The notes beneath the pieces were generated by a model that was not told the DNA's origin, made no database searches, and was given only the letters and a program-made list of their open reading frames with translations. From the NCBI RefSeq assembly GCF_034653355.1, contig NZ_JAYEER010000001.1, positions 930,001 to 994,000 of the forward strand: a stretch of 64,000 bases of DNA. Direction: 5' to 3'. Position numbers and translations under genes: made by a program. The DNA is from Nitrospirillum sp034653355. Its GTDB lineage: Bacteria; Pseudomonadota; Alphaproteobacteria; Azospirillales; Azospirillaceae. Shown one piece after another: positions 37,082 through 45,484 of this stretch (the stretch's first letter is position 1; each line of letters opens with the position of its first letter).

Positions 37082-37128
37082 GTTCTGTATCGAGTGCTCT
37101 AATTTAACCGGAGCGAGCGATACAGAAC
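37082..37128. promoter_or_regulatory. 11-bp inverted repeat before the TetR gene
   Basis: GTTCTGTATCG (37082-37092) and CGATACAGAAC (37118-37128) are perfectly complementary with 25 bases between them. They lie 52 bases before the TetR start. The AT-rich core CTAATTTAA between the arms may be the promoter -10 zone. The arrangement suggests two operator half-regions bound by the adjacent TetR protein. Confidence 0.55.
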
Positions 37129-37179
37129 CGCCATGCCTTGGCGTTGGGCGGTTCTTTCCGGATCTGGGGAGAGACCGCC

Positions 37180-37761
37180 ATGGCGCGGCCGCGCGAGTTT
37201 GATGAGGTGACGGCGCTGCAGGCCGCCGTCGACGGGTTCTGGTCCCAGGGCTATGGCGCCGCCAGCACCCGGGATCTGGCGGCGCGCATGGGGCTGACCA
37301 CGGCCAGCTTCTACAACGCCTTTGGCGACAAGCGCGGCTTGTTCATGAAGGCGCTGGACCAGTATCTGAGCGGGACGCTGAGCCAGCGCATCGCGCGGCT
37401 GGACCGGTTGCCGCCACGCCAGGCGGTGGCCGGCTACCTGGCCGATGTCGTCGAACGCTCCCTGGGCGATCCGCAGCGGCGGGGCTGCATGCTGATCAAC
37501 GCCGCGCTGGACGTCACGGCCCAAGACCCGGACATCCGCGAGGAGGTGGCTGGCGGCCTGGGTGAAATCCGCGCCTTTTTCCTGCGCCACCTGCGTGCGG
37601 GCCAGGCCGACGGCACCATATCGCCCGCCCAGCCGGCGGAAGACTTGTCCCAGCTGTTCCTGAGCGTGGTGGTGGCCATGCGCGTCATGGCGCGCCTGCA
37701 CGCCGACCGTGACCAGCTGGAGGGCATGGCCCGCCCGGCCCTGGCCCTGCTGGACCCCTGA
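37180..37761 (+). CDS. TetR-family regulator
   Basis: 193 residues. HTH: ALQAAVDGFWSQGYGAASTRDLAARMGLTTASFYNAFGDKRGLF, the classic TetR helix-turn-helix. The C-terminal half is an effector-binding helical domain (MLINAALDVTAQDPDIREEV). GGGGAGAG precedes the ATG. It is followed after 51 bases by a GST gene and then an MFS exporter, which are likely its targets. The inverted repeat upstream points to autoregulation. Confidence 0.92.
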   Translation: MARPREFDEVTALQAAVDGFWSQGYGAASTRDLAARMGLTTASFYNAFGDKRGLFMKALDQYLSGTLSQRIARLDRLPPRQAVAGYLADVVERSLGDPQRRGCMLINAALDVTAQDPDIREEVAGGLGEIRAFFLRHLRAGQADGTISPAQPAEDLSQLFLSVVVAMRVMARLHADRDQLEGMARPALALLDP

Positions 37762-37812
37762 GAGTGGCCCCCCCCGAGAACCCCAACATTCGCCCGTCCC
37801 GCGAGGTATCCG

Positions 37813-38520
37813 ATGATCGAGCTGTACTACTGGCCCACCCCCAATGGCCACAAGATCACCCTGTTCCTGGAAGAGGCGGGGCTGGACTACACCATCCATC
37901 CCGTGGACATCAGCGCCGGCGACCAGTTCAAACCGGACTTCCTGGCCTTTTCCCCCAACAACCGCATGCCGGCCATCATCGATACCGCGCCGGCCGATGG
38001 GGGTGAGGCCATCACCGTGTTCGAAAGCGGCGCCATCCTGCTGTATCTGGCGGACAAGACCGGCCGCTTCATCCCCGCCGATGTGCGCGGCCGCAAGACC
38101 GTGACGGAATGGCTGTTCTGGCAGATGGGCGGCCTGGGGCCCATGGCCGGGCAGAACCACCACTTCGTGCAGTACGCGCCGGAACGCATCCCCTATGCCA
38201 TGACCCGCTATGTCAATGAGACCAACCGCCTGTACGGCGTGCTGAACCGCCGCCTGGCGGGGCGGACCTTCGTGGCGGGCGACGACTATTCCATCGCCGA
38301 CATGGCGATCTATCCCTGGATCGTCCCGTGGCAGCGCCAGCAGCAGAACCTGGACGACTTCCCCGACCTGAAGCGCTGGTTCGAGGCCGTGGCCGCCCGC
38401 CCCGCCACCATCCGCGCCTATGCCAAGGGCGAGCCCCTGCGCAACCGCCCCACGGTGACGGAGGAGGGGAAGAAGATCCTGTTCGGCCAGACGGCCAATA
38501 ATTCACCCACCATCAAATAA
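37813..38520 (+). CDS. glutathione S-transferase (YfcG/Nu-class-like)
   Basis: 235 residues. The thioredoxin-like N-terminal domain starts IELYYWPTPNGHKITLFLEEAGL and includes NNRMPAIIDT (the cis-Pro loop) and VFESGAILLYLADKTGRF. The C-terminal helical domain has GPMAGQNHHFVQYAPE and DYSIADMAIYPWIVPW, typical of YfcG/YghU proteins, which have disulfide-bond reductase activity with glutathione. The regulator before and the transporter after it suggest a detoxification unit. Confidence 0.92.
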   Translation: MIELYYWPTPNGHKITLFLEEAGLDYTIHPVDISAGDQFKPDFLAFSPNNRMPAIIDTAPADGGEAITVFESGAILLYLADKTGRFIPADVRGRKTVTEWLFWQMGGLGPMAGQNHHFVQYAPERIPYAMTRYVNETNRLYGVLNRRLAGRTFVAGDDYSIADMAIYPWIVPWQRQQQNLDDFPDLKRWFEAVAARPATIRAYAKGEPLRNRPTVTEEGKKILFGQTANNSPTIK

Positions 38521-38564
38521 GGCTTGGCCGTTCAAGGCCGGCCGCAGCAAAGGCAGTTCATCCC

Positions 38565-39785
38565 ATGTCCACCTCCACCACCGGGGACGGCGCCGTCCCC
38601 CGGAACGCCCCCGGCTTGTCCGCCGCGTCCTGGATGGCCGCCATCGCCGGGCTCAGCGGCAGCTTGGTCGCCGTCGGCCTGGCGCGCTTCGCCTACACAC
38701 CCCTGATTCCGCCGCTGATCGCCGCCCGCTGGTTCGCGGCCGGCGACGTGGTGACCCTGGGGGCGGCCAACTTCGCCGGCTACCTGGCGGGGGCGCTGCT
38801 GGGCCGGCCCCTGGCGGCGGGCCTGACCAGCCGCTGGACCCTGCGCCTGATGATGCTGGCGGTCACCGTCGCCTTCTTCGCCTGCGCCTTTCCCCTGTCG
38901 GTCGGCTGGTTCTTCGTCTGGCGCTTCCTGTCCGGACTGGCCGGCGGCGCCATCATGGTGCTGGTGGCAACATCCATCCTGCCGCACATCCCGCCGGCCA
39001 GGCGCGGCCTGGTCAGCGGCATCATCTTCGTCGGCCTGGGGCTGGGCATCGCCGCGTCGGGCACCGTGGTGCCGGCCCTGCTGCGCCTTGGCCTGGTGCA
39101 GGCCTGGATGGGACTGGGCGGCCTGGCGCTGCTGCTGACGGCCGTCAGCTGGTTCGGCTGGCCGGCGAGTGACCTGCCCGCCCCCGTCGCGACAGCGGCT
39201 GAGGCGGCGGGTGGGCGCACCGGCGGCATCCTGCGCGTGCTCTACGCCGAATACGCCCTGAACGCCCTGGGCCTGGTGCCGGTCATGGTGCTGCTGGTCG
39301 ACTATATCGCGCGCAGTCTGGGCCGGGGCGCGGATGTCGGTGCGCTCTACTGGGTATTGTACGGCGTGGCGGCCATCGCCGGTCCCCTGGCCAGCGGTTC
39401 GCTGGCTGACCGTATCGGGGCTGGAGCGGCTTACCGCCTGTCGCTGGCCGCGCAAGCGGCGGCCGTGGCCCTGCTGGCCGTGAGCGGCCACCCCGTCGCC
39501 CTCGCCATGGCCACCATCGTCCTGGGCCTTTTCACAACCGGCATCGTGCCTCTGGTCCTGGGTCGAATCCGCGAGCTGCTGCCCCACAGCCATAAGCTGC
39601 AGCAGGCGGCATGGAGCCGCGCCACGACCGCCTTCGCCCTGTTCCAGGCGCTGGCCGGCTACGGCTATTCCTACCTGTTCAACCACAGCGGCCAGGATTA
39701 CGCCCTGATCTTCCTCTGTGGCGCGGTCGCCCTGGTGGTGGCCCTTGTCGCGGATACCGCGGCGGCGCTGGGTGGGCGAAAATAA
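38565..39785 (+). CDS. YbfB/YjiJ-family MFS transporter
   Basis: 406 residues, about twelve hydrophobic helices. The LVAVGLARFAYTPLIPPLI first helix is the hallmark of the YbfB/YjiJ family, and FLSGLAGGAIMVLVATSILP follows. It is the third gene of a TetR-GST-MFS unit (44-bp gap to gst). The likely role is export of a toxic compound or its conjugate; the substrate is not known. It converges with the histidine kinase gene. Confidence 0.88.
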   Translation: MSTSTTGDGAVPRNAPGLSAASWMAAIAGLSGSLVAVGLARFAYTPLIPPLIAARWFAAGDVVTLGAANFAGYLAGALLGRPLAAGLTSRWTLRLMMLAVTVAFFACAFPLSVGWFFVWRFLSGLAGGAIMVLVATSILPHIPPARRGLVSGIIFVGLGLGIAASGTVVPALLRLGLVQAWMGLGGLALLLTAVSWFGWPASDLPAPVATAAEAAGGRTGGILRVLYAEYALNALGLVPVMVLLVDYIARSLGRGADVGALYWVLYGVAAIAGPLASGSLADRIGAGAAYRLSLAAQAAAVALLAVSGHPVALAMATIVLGLFTTGIVPLVLGRIRELLPHSHKLQQAAWSRATTAFALFQALAGYGYSYLFNHSGQDYALIFLCGAVALVVALVADTAAALGGRK

Positions 39786-39786
39786 C

Positions 39787-41385
39787 TCAAGCCCGGGGCA
39801 GGGTCACCTCAAACACCGCCCCGCCGCCTTCCGGCGCGTCGCCCAGGCGGATGTCGCCGCCGTGGGAGCGCAGCAGGGATTGCACGATGTGCAGGCCCAT
39901 GCCGGTGCCGCCGCTGTCCCGCCGGGTGGTGAAGAAGGCGTCGAACACCCGGTCGCGGTTGGCGGGGGAGATGCCGTGGCCGTTGTCGGCCACGGTGACC
40001 ACCACCGCCCAGTCGCGGAAGGCGACGGCGATGTCCAGCGCGGTGGCGCCGTGGCGGCCGGCGTTGTCCGCCAGGTGGCCGAACAGGATCATCACGTTCT
40101 CCGCCGACATGGCGACGGCGGCGTCCTCCCCGCCGGCGGTCAGCGCCAGGCCGGGGAACTGGGCCGCCAGCTCGGGCCAGACGGCGGCCAGGCTGGTGCG
40201 TCCGCCGCGTACCGGGTTGTCCGCCTGGGCCAGGTCGCGCAGCCGCTGCACCAGGGCCGTCAGGCGGCGGGTGTCGGCCAGGATGTTGCCCAGGAAGCGC
40301 CGGCGCTGGCTGGCGTCCATGGCCGCCTCGCCGTCTATGTCGTCGTGCAGCAGCTCCGCCGCCCCTTGGATGCCGGTCAGGGGCGACTTCAGCTCGTGGC
40401 TGACATGGGCGGCGAAGGTGGTGATGTAGCGCGACCGGTCGGACAGGCGCTGCGCCATGTCGTGGAAGCTTTGCGACAGCAGGGCGATTTCCCGGGTGCC
40501 GTAGTGTGGGGCGTCGGCCGGCCCCTCATCCAGGGCGCGGGTGCCCAGTTCCCGCGTCTGGCGCACCAGCTGGTGGATGGGGCGGGTGATGGTGCGAGAG
40601 AAGACGAAAGCGATGATGAGGATGACGGCCAGGATGCAGCCGCCGGCCAGGGCCACCTTGCGCCGTTCCCCGTACAGATGGCGGAAGATGTTGTTGGGCG
40701 TGCGCGAGGCGTAGATGACCCCCGCCACCCGATCACCGTCTTGGGTATGGGCGATGACGGGCAGGGCCACGAACACCCGCACGCCCGTCCCCCGGCTCAT
40801 GGAATAGAGCGGCGGCGGCTCATGCTGCGACCGGCGGACGCGCAGGACGGCGTGGTATTGCCCGGCCAAGGCGCCCGCCACCTCCGGCACGTCGGCCAGG
40901 GACAGGCCCACCTCCTCCGTCCCCGCCAGGATGGTGCCGTTGAAGTCCAGCACCCGCACGCCGGCCAGCATCTGGTCCTGCGCCCGCCGGGCGATGGCGT
41001 AGATTTGGTTGCCGATGACCTGCAGGGCCGGGTCCACGGCGGCGGTGGCCGGCGCGGCCGCCGGCCGGGCGCCCAGCACGTCGTCGCCCGTCAGGTCCAG
41101 CGCCGGCTCGATGGGGTGGAACCGTTCCTCCGGCGCCAGGGGCGTCACCAGGGTGGACGACAGGGCCGGTGGCGGGTCCAGCCGCTCCACCGCGTCGGCG
41201 TAGGCGGCGGCCAGCACGCTGGCCTGGGCGATCAGCTCCGCCTCCGTCTGGCGCACCAGCTGGTTCTCATAGAGGCGGAAGAAGAACAGGCCGGCCAGGG
41301 GCAGGGCCGCGACGGCCAGCAGGACCGCCACCACGATCATGCCCAGCGAGGGGCGCCATTTGGCGCGGACGCGCAACGGCGTCAC
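39787..41385 (-). CDS. sensor histidine kinase, CreC-like
   Basis: 532 residues, GTG start overlapping the regulator stop by 4 bases. TM1 is at 15-37, a periplasmic sensor region at 38-242, TM2 at 243-263, then HAMP (TITRPIHQLVRQTRELG). The phospho-acceptor is His330 in FAAHVSHELKSPLTGI. ATP-binding motifs are VADNGHGI and GTGMGLHIVQSLLRSHGG. The N-terminal region has a dCache-like GVRVLDFNGTILAG and an MSRGTGVRVFVALPV strand. It acts with the upstream response regulator; the signal is unknown. Confidence 0.92.
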   Translation of the reverse strand: MTPLRVRAKWRPSLGMIVVAVLLAVAALPLAGLFFFRLYENQLVRQTEAELIAQASVLAAAYADAVERLDPPPALSSTLVTPLAPEERFHPIEPALDLTGDDVLGARPAAAPATAAVDPALQVIGNQIYAIARRAQDQMLAGVRVLDFNGTILAGTEEVGLSLADVPEVAGALAGQYHAVLRVRRSQHEPPPLYSMSRGTGVRVFVALPVIAHTQDGDRVAGVIYASRTPNNIFRHLYGERRKVALAGGCILAVILIIAFVFSRTITRPIHQLVRQTRELGTRALDEGPADAPHYGTREIALLSQSFHDMAQRLSDRSRYITTFAAHVSHELKSPLTGIQGAAELLHDDIDGEAAMDASQRRRFLGNILADTRRLTALVQRLRDLAQADNPVRGGRTSLAAVWPELAAQFPGLALTAGGEDAAVAMSAENVMILFGHLADNAGRHGATALDIAVAFRDWAVVVTVADNGHGISPANRDRVFDAFFTTRRDSGGTGMGLHIVQSLLRSHGGDIRLGDAPEGGGAVFEVTLPRA

Positions 41386-42107
41386 GGTGGGGTCGCCGCC
41401 GTGCAGGCGCCCAGGCGGAAGCCCACGCCATGCACCGTCTCCACCGCGTCCTCGCAGCCTGCGGCCTGGAACTTGGCGCGGATGTTGCGCACGTGGCTGT
41501 CGATGGTCCGGTCGGAGACATGGATGTTGTCGGGGTAGGCGGCGTCCATCAGCTGGTTGCGGCTGAACACCACCGCCGGTCGGCTGGCCAGGGTCTTCAC
41601 CATCATGAATTCGCGCGCGGTCAAGCCCAGTTCGCGGCCCGCGACAGTGGCGCGGTGGCCGGCGCTGTCCAGCGTCAGGGCGCCCCGGATCAAGGGTGGC
41701 GCGTCCTCTTGCGGCGTCGCGACCACGGGCGCCCCCCGGGCGCGGCGCAGGATGACGTTGACGCGGGCCACCAGTTCGCGCGGGCTGAAGGGCTTGGTGA
41801 CGTAGTCGTCGCCGCCCATCTCCAGCCCCAGCACGCGATCGATCTCCTCATCCCGGGCGGACAGGAACAGGATGGGCACGTCGGAGGCGCGGCGCAGGCG
41901 GCGGCAGACTTCCAGCCCGTCCATCTCTGGCATGCCCACGTCCAGCACCACCAGGCTGGGCGGGTTGCGGGTGGCCAGATCCAGGGCGTCCACGCCGTTG
42001 CCGGCCCATTCCGCCGCCATGCCCGCCTTTTCCAGGGCGAAGCACAGGACGTCGCGGATATGGGGATCGTCGTCGACGACAAGGATGCGGTGCATGACAC
42101 TCATCAT
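41382..42107 (-). CDS. OmpR-family response regulator, CreB-like
   Basis: 241 residues. The receiver is ILVVDDDPHIRDV with phospho-acceptor Asp56 in LVVLDVGMPEMDG and a KPFSPREL lysine. The winged helix includes LTAREFMMVKTLASRPAVVFSR and DRTIDSHVRNIRAKFQ. The ATG overlaps the stop of the DUF4173 gene (TAATG) and its stop overlaps the kinase start (GTGA), so all three are translationally coupled. Confidence 0.93.
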   Translation of the reverse strand: MMSVMHRILVVDDDPHIRDVLCFALEKAGMAAEWAGNGVDALDLATRNPPSLVVLDVGMPEMDGLEVCRRLRRASDVPILFLSARDEEIDRVLGLEMGGDDYVTKPFSPRELVARVNVILRRARGAPVVATPQEDAPPLIRGALTLDSAGHRATVAGRELGLTAREFMMVKTLASRPAVVFSRNQLMDAAYPDNIHVSDRTIDSHVRNIRAKFQAAGCEDAVETVHGVGFRLGACTAATPP

Positions 42108-43651
42108 TACTGACCTTCATGATCGATACCATCTGGATGGGCCGCCAGATAGTCCTTCAGGCGCTGGTCGCGCAGGGTCCAGCCGCGCCAGTCGGTGCGG
42201 CGGGACAGAAAGCGCTGGGCCAGGACACCGCGCAGGGCCTCAACGGTCGCGCCGGAAACATCGCCAGCGTCGGCCCCGCTGTGCAGTGGCAGGGCGATGT
42301 AGTGATCCAGCGCCGGGATGGCCTGCGGTCCCAGCCGGCCCAGATAGGTCCAGTCCAGCTCGGGGCCGCCGCCCGCCGCCTCCCGGCAATGATCCACATT
42401 GTAGGTGGCGATCAGGGCGGGGATGTTGACCCAGGCGGCGCCGTACAGCAGGGCCACCGCCGCCGCCAGGTTGGCGCCCACCAGCCAGCGGTTGGACCGC
42501 CCCAGCGCCATGCGCGCCAGGATCAGCCCCAGGCCAACCGCCACCAGGATCATCCACAGGAAGGCGGCGACGCGCAGCCCGGTCAGGGAATAGGCCTCCA
42601 CATAGGTCGCCAAGCGCATCATGGCCGACAGCACCAGCAGGATGTTCTGCGCGATCCAGGCGACGATCAGGCCGCGAACGGTGCCGGTCACCGGCGGACG
42701 CTCCAGCGCCACCAGCACGAACAGGGCGGCCAGCAGGGCGGTCAAGACCAGGGGATAGGCCCCCTGATGGGCATAGGCGGCGTGGGTCACGCCCTCCGGC
42801 AGCCGGTGGCCGGTCCATAGATAGTAAATGTCCAGGGCCGACTGCAGGGCGAACAGGGCGTTGAACAGGACCAGCGCCCGCATCACCGTCGCCGGCGACA
42901 GCAACAGGGCCAGCACCGGATTATCCCGCCCTTCACCGCCTCCCGTTTGGGCCGACGCCGGGGCGGGGCCGGTCAGGCCGGTGACCGTGACGAAGGGCCA
43001 CAGCAGGGGCAGGGCCACCATCCAGAAAACGATGCGGCCGGCGTCGATGCCCTTCAGGAAGGCCAGCGGCAGCCGGTCCACCCACAGGGTCAGCACCGGA
43101 TTGGCGGTGGTGAACAGCAGGCAGAAGACCAGGCCCAGGCCGAAGGGCAGGGCCCAGCGGGCGGCGGCGGCGATGACGGCCCGGCGCCGCACATGATCCA
43201 CGCCCCACTCCAGGGCCGCCAGGCTGTCACGCCATAGCCGCCATGGGCCCAGTGCCAGCATGGCGCCCACGGACCGCGCCCGGCCACCCAGGCCGGGCGG
43301 CCAGCGCTCCGTCAGGTGCAGCAGGCTGGCCGCCACGGCGGGCAAGGCCAGCAGCAGCGACAGGGGTGTCACGGCGTTGGCCAGCAGCGCCAGCGCGGCC
43401 ACCAGCGCCGCCGCCGCCGGAACCCAGCGCGCGGCGCCGCCGGCCGGCGGATTCAGGGCCAGCGATCCGCCGCACAGCAGGGCCAGGAACGCGGGCAGGG
43501 TGATGCCCAGCGGCGCGTTGTAGAACAGCGCGGTGGCCAGGGTCGCCAGGCCGACCAGGACCATGCCGGCAGGCCAATCGGGACTGGACAAGCGGGGGGC
43601 GTCGCCGCCGGGCGTAGCACCGGCGGTCGTGATGGGGGTGGTGTCGGTCAT
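42107..43651 (-). CDS. DUF4173-type multi-pass membrane protein
   Basis: 514 residues from ATG 43651. About twelve hydrophobic segments are followed by a soluble C-terminal tail with ATYNVDHCREA and LDWTYLGRLGPQAIPALDHY. The EAYSLTGLRVAAFLWMILVAVGLGLIL helix is diagnostic of the DUF4173/DUF4153 group, whose function is unknown. It heads the operon with the response regulator and kinase. The protein could be a partner or the sensed component of the two-component system. Confidence 0.75.
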   Translation of the reverse strand: MTDTTPITTAGATPGGDAPRLSSPDWPAGMVLVGLATLATALFYNAPLGITLPAFLALLCGGSLALNPPAGGAARWVPAAAALVAALALLANAVTPLSLLLALPAVAASLLHLTERWPPGLGGRARSVGAMLALGPWRLWRDSLAALEWGVDHVRRRAVIAAAARWALPFGLGLVFCLLFTTANPVLTLWVDRLPLAFLKGIDAGRIVFWMVALPLLWPFVTVTGLTGPAPASAQTGGGEGRDNPVLALLLSPATVMRALVLFNALFALQSALDIYYLWTGHRLPEGVTHAAYAHQGAYPLVLTALLAALFVLVALERPPVTGTVRGLIVAWIAQNILLVLSAMMRLATYVEAYSLTGLRVAAFLWMILVAVGLGLILARMALGRSNRWLVGANLAAAVALLYGAAWVNIPALIATYNVDHCREAAGGGPELDWTYLGRLGPQAIPALDHYIALPLHSGADAGDVSGATVEALRGVLAQRFLSRRTDWRGWTLRDQRLKDYLAAHPDGIDHEGQ

Positions 43652-43809
43652 GGGGCCGCGGTGTTCCTGGGCTTGAAGGGCAGGATGACGGCCGTGGGGC
43701 CCCAGGATCCCGGGCGTGGGTTCGCCGCCAGCCACCAGCCGTCGCGCAGGACGCAGGGCGGCAGGATGGCGGGCGTGGGGTTCAGGGGTGGGGTTCCGGC
43801 GGGTGTCAT
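43648..43809 (-). CDS. possible 53-residue small protein ahead of the DUF4173 gene
   Basis: An ATG at 43809 opens 53 codons whose TGA overlaps the DUF4173 start codon as ATGA, a spacing typical of coupled genes. The product contains ILPPCVLRDGWWLAANPRPG and a Pro/Arg-rich end. It has no hydrophobic helix and no recognised family, and the ribosome site is poor. It may be an accidental open frame in GC-rich DNA. Confidence 0.35.
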   Translation of the reverse strand: MTPAGTPPLNPTPAILPPCVLRDGWWLAANPRPGSWGPTAVILPFKPRNTAAP

Positions 43810-43915
43810 GCCGCCGTTATGCGACGCGACCGTGCAGCCCTGCGGGCGCCGGTCAGCAGATATCCAGCGTCTTTTGTGCAGATTTTGTGCAGGCGGACGT
43901 CCAGGGCCCGCCGCC

Positions 43916-44377
43916 TTACTTCGCCTTGATGGTCACCGTCAGGGTGTCGGTGTAGTGGCCGGCGATGGTCTTGGCGTTGCCGGCGATGGTCACGGCCAGG
44001 GCGGCCGTCTTGGCGAAGGTGGCCTTGGACCGCGTGACGGAAACGCTGCCGCTGCCGTTGCCGGTGGTGCCGTCATATATGGTGGTGAAGGTGACGGTGT
44101 TCTTGCCCGACTGCAGTTTGCCGTTGTTGGCGGAGTTGACCGTGATGGTGTAGCCCTTGGCGTCGTTGCAGTTCTCAACCACGCTGCCCACCTGGCGTTT
44201 GTTCTCGCCGCCCACCACATCCAGGGCGACGCCCAGGTCGGTGACGTCCACGGTGCAGGCGGTGGCGACGGTGGCCTTCAGGCCAATGGTGTTCTTGGTG
44301 CTGGCGGCGCGGGCCGGCGCGGTGGCGGCGGTCCATGCCAGGCAGCCCAGCATCAGGGCTGTCAGCAGGCGGGTCAT
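43916..44377 (-). CDS. secreted spore-coat-U/fimbrial-type protein
   Basis: 153 residues with a clear signal peptide (TRLLTALMLGCLAWTAATAPARA) and a beta-rich Thr/Val/Asn-rich mature part. IGLKATVATACTVDVTDLGVAL, VGSVVENCNDAKGYTITVNSAN and the C-terminal YTDTLTVTIKAK strand match chaperone-usher pilin-like (SCPU/Coat U) proteins, with a probable Cys pair. Usually such genes sit with a chaperone and an usher; none is present here, so its export and assembly are unclear. Confidence 0.75.
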   Translation of the reverse strand: MTRLLTALMLGCLAWTAATAPARAASTKNTIGLKATVATACTVDVTDLGVALDVVGGENKRQVGSVVENCNDAKGYTITVNSANNGKLQSGKNTVTFTTIYDGTTGNGSGSVSVTRSKATFAKTAALAVTIAGNAKTIAGHYTDTLTVTIKAK

Positions 44378-44620
44378 GAAGAGGTCCTCGGTTCCTGTGG
44401 CTTGAAGCCCGTTTTGGCAATGGTTAAAGCAAGGACCGGGCCAGATGCGACGGATGGCCGCGTGCGGTGCGGTAATTAAGGAATTAATTAGGGATGGCGG
44501 TTCGGCCTATCCCCCTGAAAAGGCGAAGATAATGCGTTATGCAACAGAAACGTCCGGCACTTTTGTCGTCAGATTTGCAAACAGTATTGCATATCGCAGC
44601 GCTCTTGCCGGGGGCCGGGC

Positions 44621-45481
44621 ATGAGCTGGCGCCTATGGCAAGACCGGGCCGGCCGCTTTTCCTGGCTGATGACGGTGGTGCTGGCGGGCTTGTGCCTGCC
44701 CATGGCCCTCACCGCCTATGACGCCGCCGTGGGGCAGCTGGGCCCCCGGCCCTACAACGCCTTCATCCACCAGGTGGGCGTGTGGACCTTCCGCTTCCTG
44801 CTGCTGTCGCTGTTGGTGACACCGCTGGCGCGCATCGCCCGCTGGCCGGCGCTGGTGACCGTGCGTCGGCGCATCGGCGTGGCCGCCTGCCTTTACGCCG
44901 TGGTGCACCTGGGCGGCTACGCCGCCGACCAGTCGCTCGACATCCTGCACATCGCGTCCGAAATCGCGCGCCGCATCTACCTCACCATCGGGTTCGTGGC
45001 GCTGCTGGGCCTGGTGGCGTTGGGCGTCACCTCCACCGACGGCATGATCAAGCGGTTGGGCGGCCCGCGCTGGCGCCGGCTGCACGCCCTGGTCTACCCC
45101 ATCGCCATCCTGGGCCTGATCCACTATTTCCTGCAGGAAAAGGCCGATGTGACGGTGCCCACCCTGATGGCCGGCTGGCTGGCGTGGTTGTTGGCCTACC
45201 GCCTGCTGAACCGCGTGCTGCCCGACGGGCAGGCGCAGTCCGTCCCCGTGCTGCTGGGGCTCAGCGTCCTGGCGGCCGTGGGCACGGCGGGGGCGGAGGC
45301 GCTGGGCTTCTGGGCCGTTCGCCATCTGCCGCCGGACCTGATCCTGCAGGCCAACCTCAGCTTCGACTGGGACGCGGGCATCCGCCCCGCCTGGTACGTC
45401 CTGGCCGGCGGCCTGGGCCTGACCTGCGCCTCGGTCGCGGGCGATCTGAAGCAGCGGGCGCGCCGGCTGGCGCGGGCCTAG
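44621..45481 (+). CDS. msrQ: heme-binding membrane subunit of methionine sulfoxide reductase
   Basis: 286 residues with six or more hydrophobic helices. MsrQ (YedZ) is the b-type heme protein that feeds electrons to the periplasmic molybdo-enzyme MsrP. RRRIGVAACLYAVVHLGGY and RRLHALVYPIAILGLIHYFLQ carry conserved heme-ligand histidines. The protein is about 80 residues longer at its C-terminus than the usual ~210 residues, with an extra hydrophobic segment. No msrP is next to it here. Confidence 0.85.
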   Translation: MSWRLWQDRAGRFSWLMTVVLAGLCLPMALTAYDAAVGQLGPRPYNAFIHQVGVWTFRFLLLSLLVTPLARIARWPALVTVRRRIGVAACLYAVVHLGGYAADQSLDILHIASEIARRIYLTIGFVALLGLVALGVTSTDGMIKRLGGPRWRRLHALVYPIAILGLIHYFLQEKADVTVPTLMAGWLAWLLAYRLLNRVLPDGQAQSVPVLLGLSVLAAVGTAGAEALGFWAVRHLPPDLILQANLSFDWDAGIRPAWYVLAGGLGLTCASVAGDLKQRARRLARA

Positions 45482-45484
45482 GCT

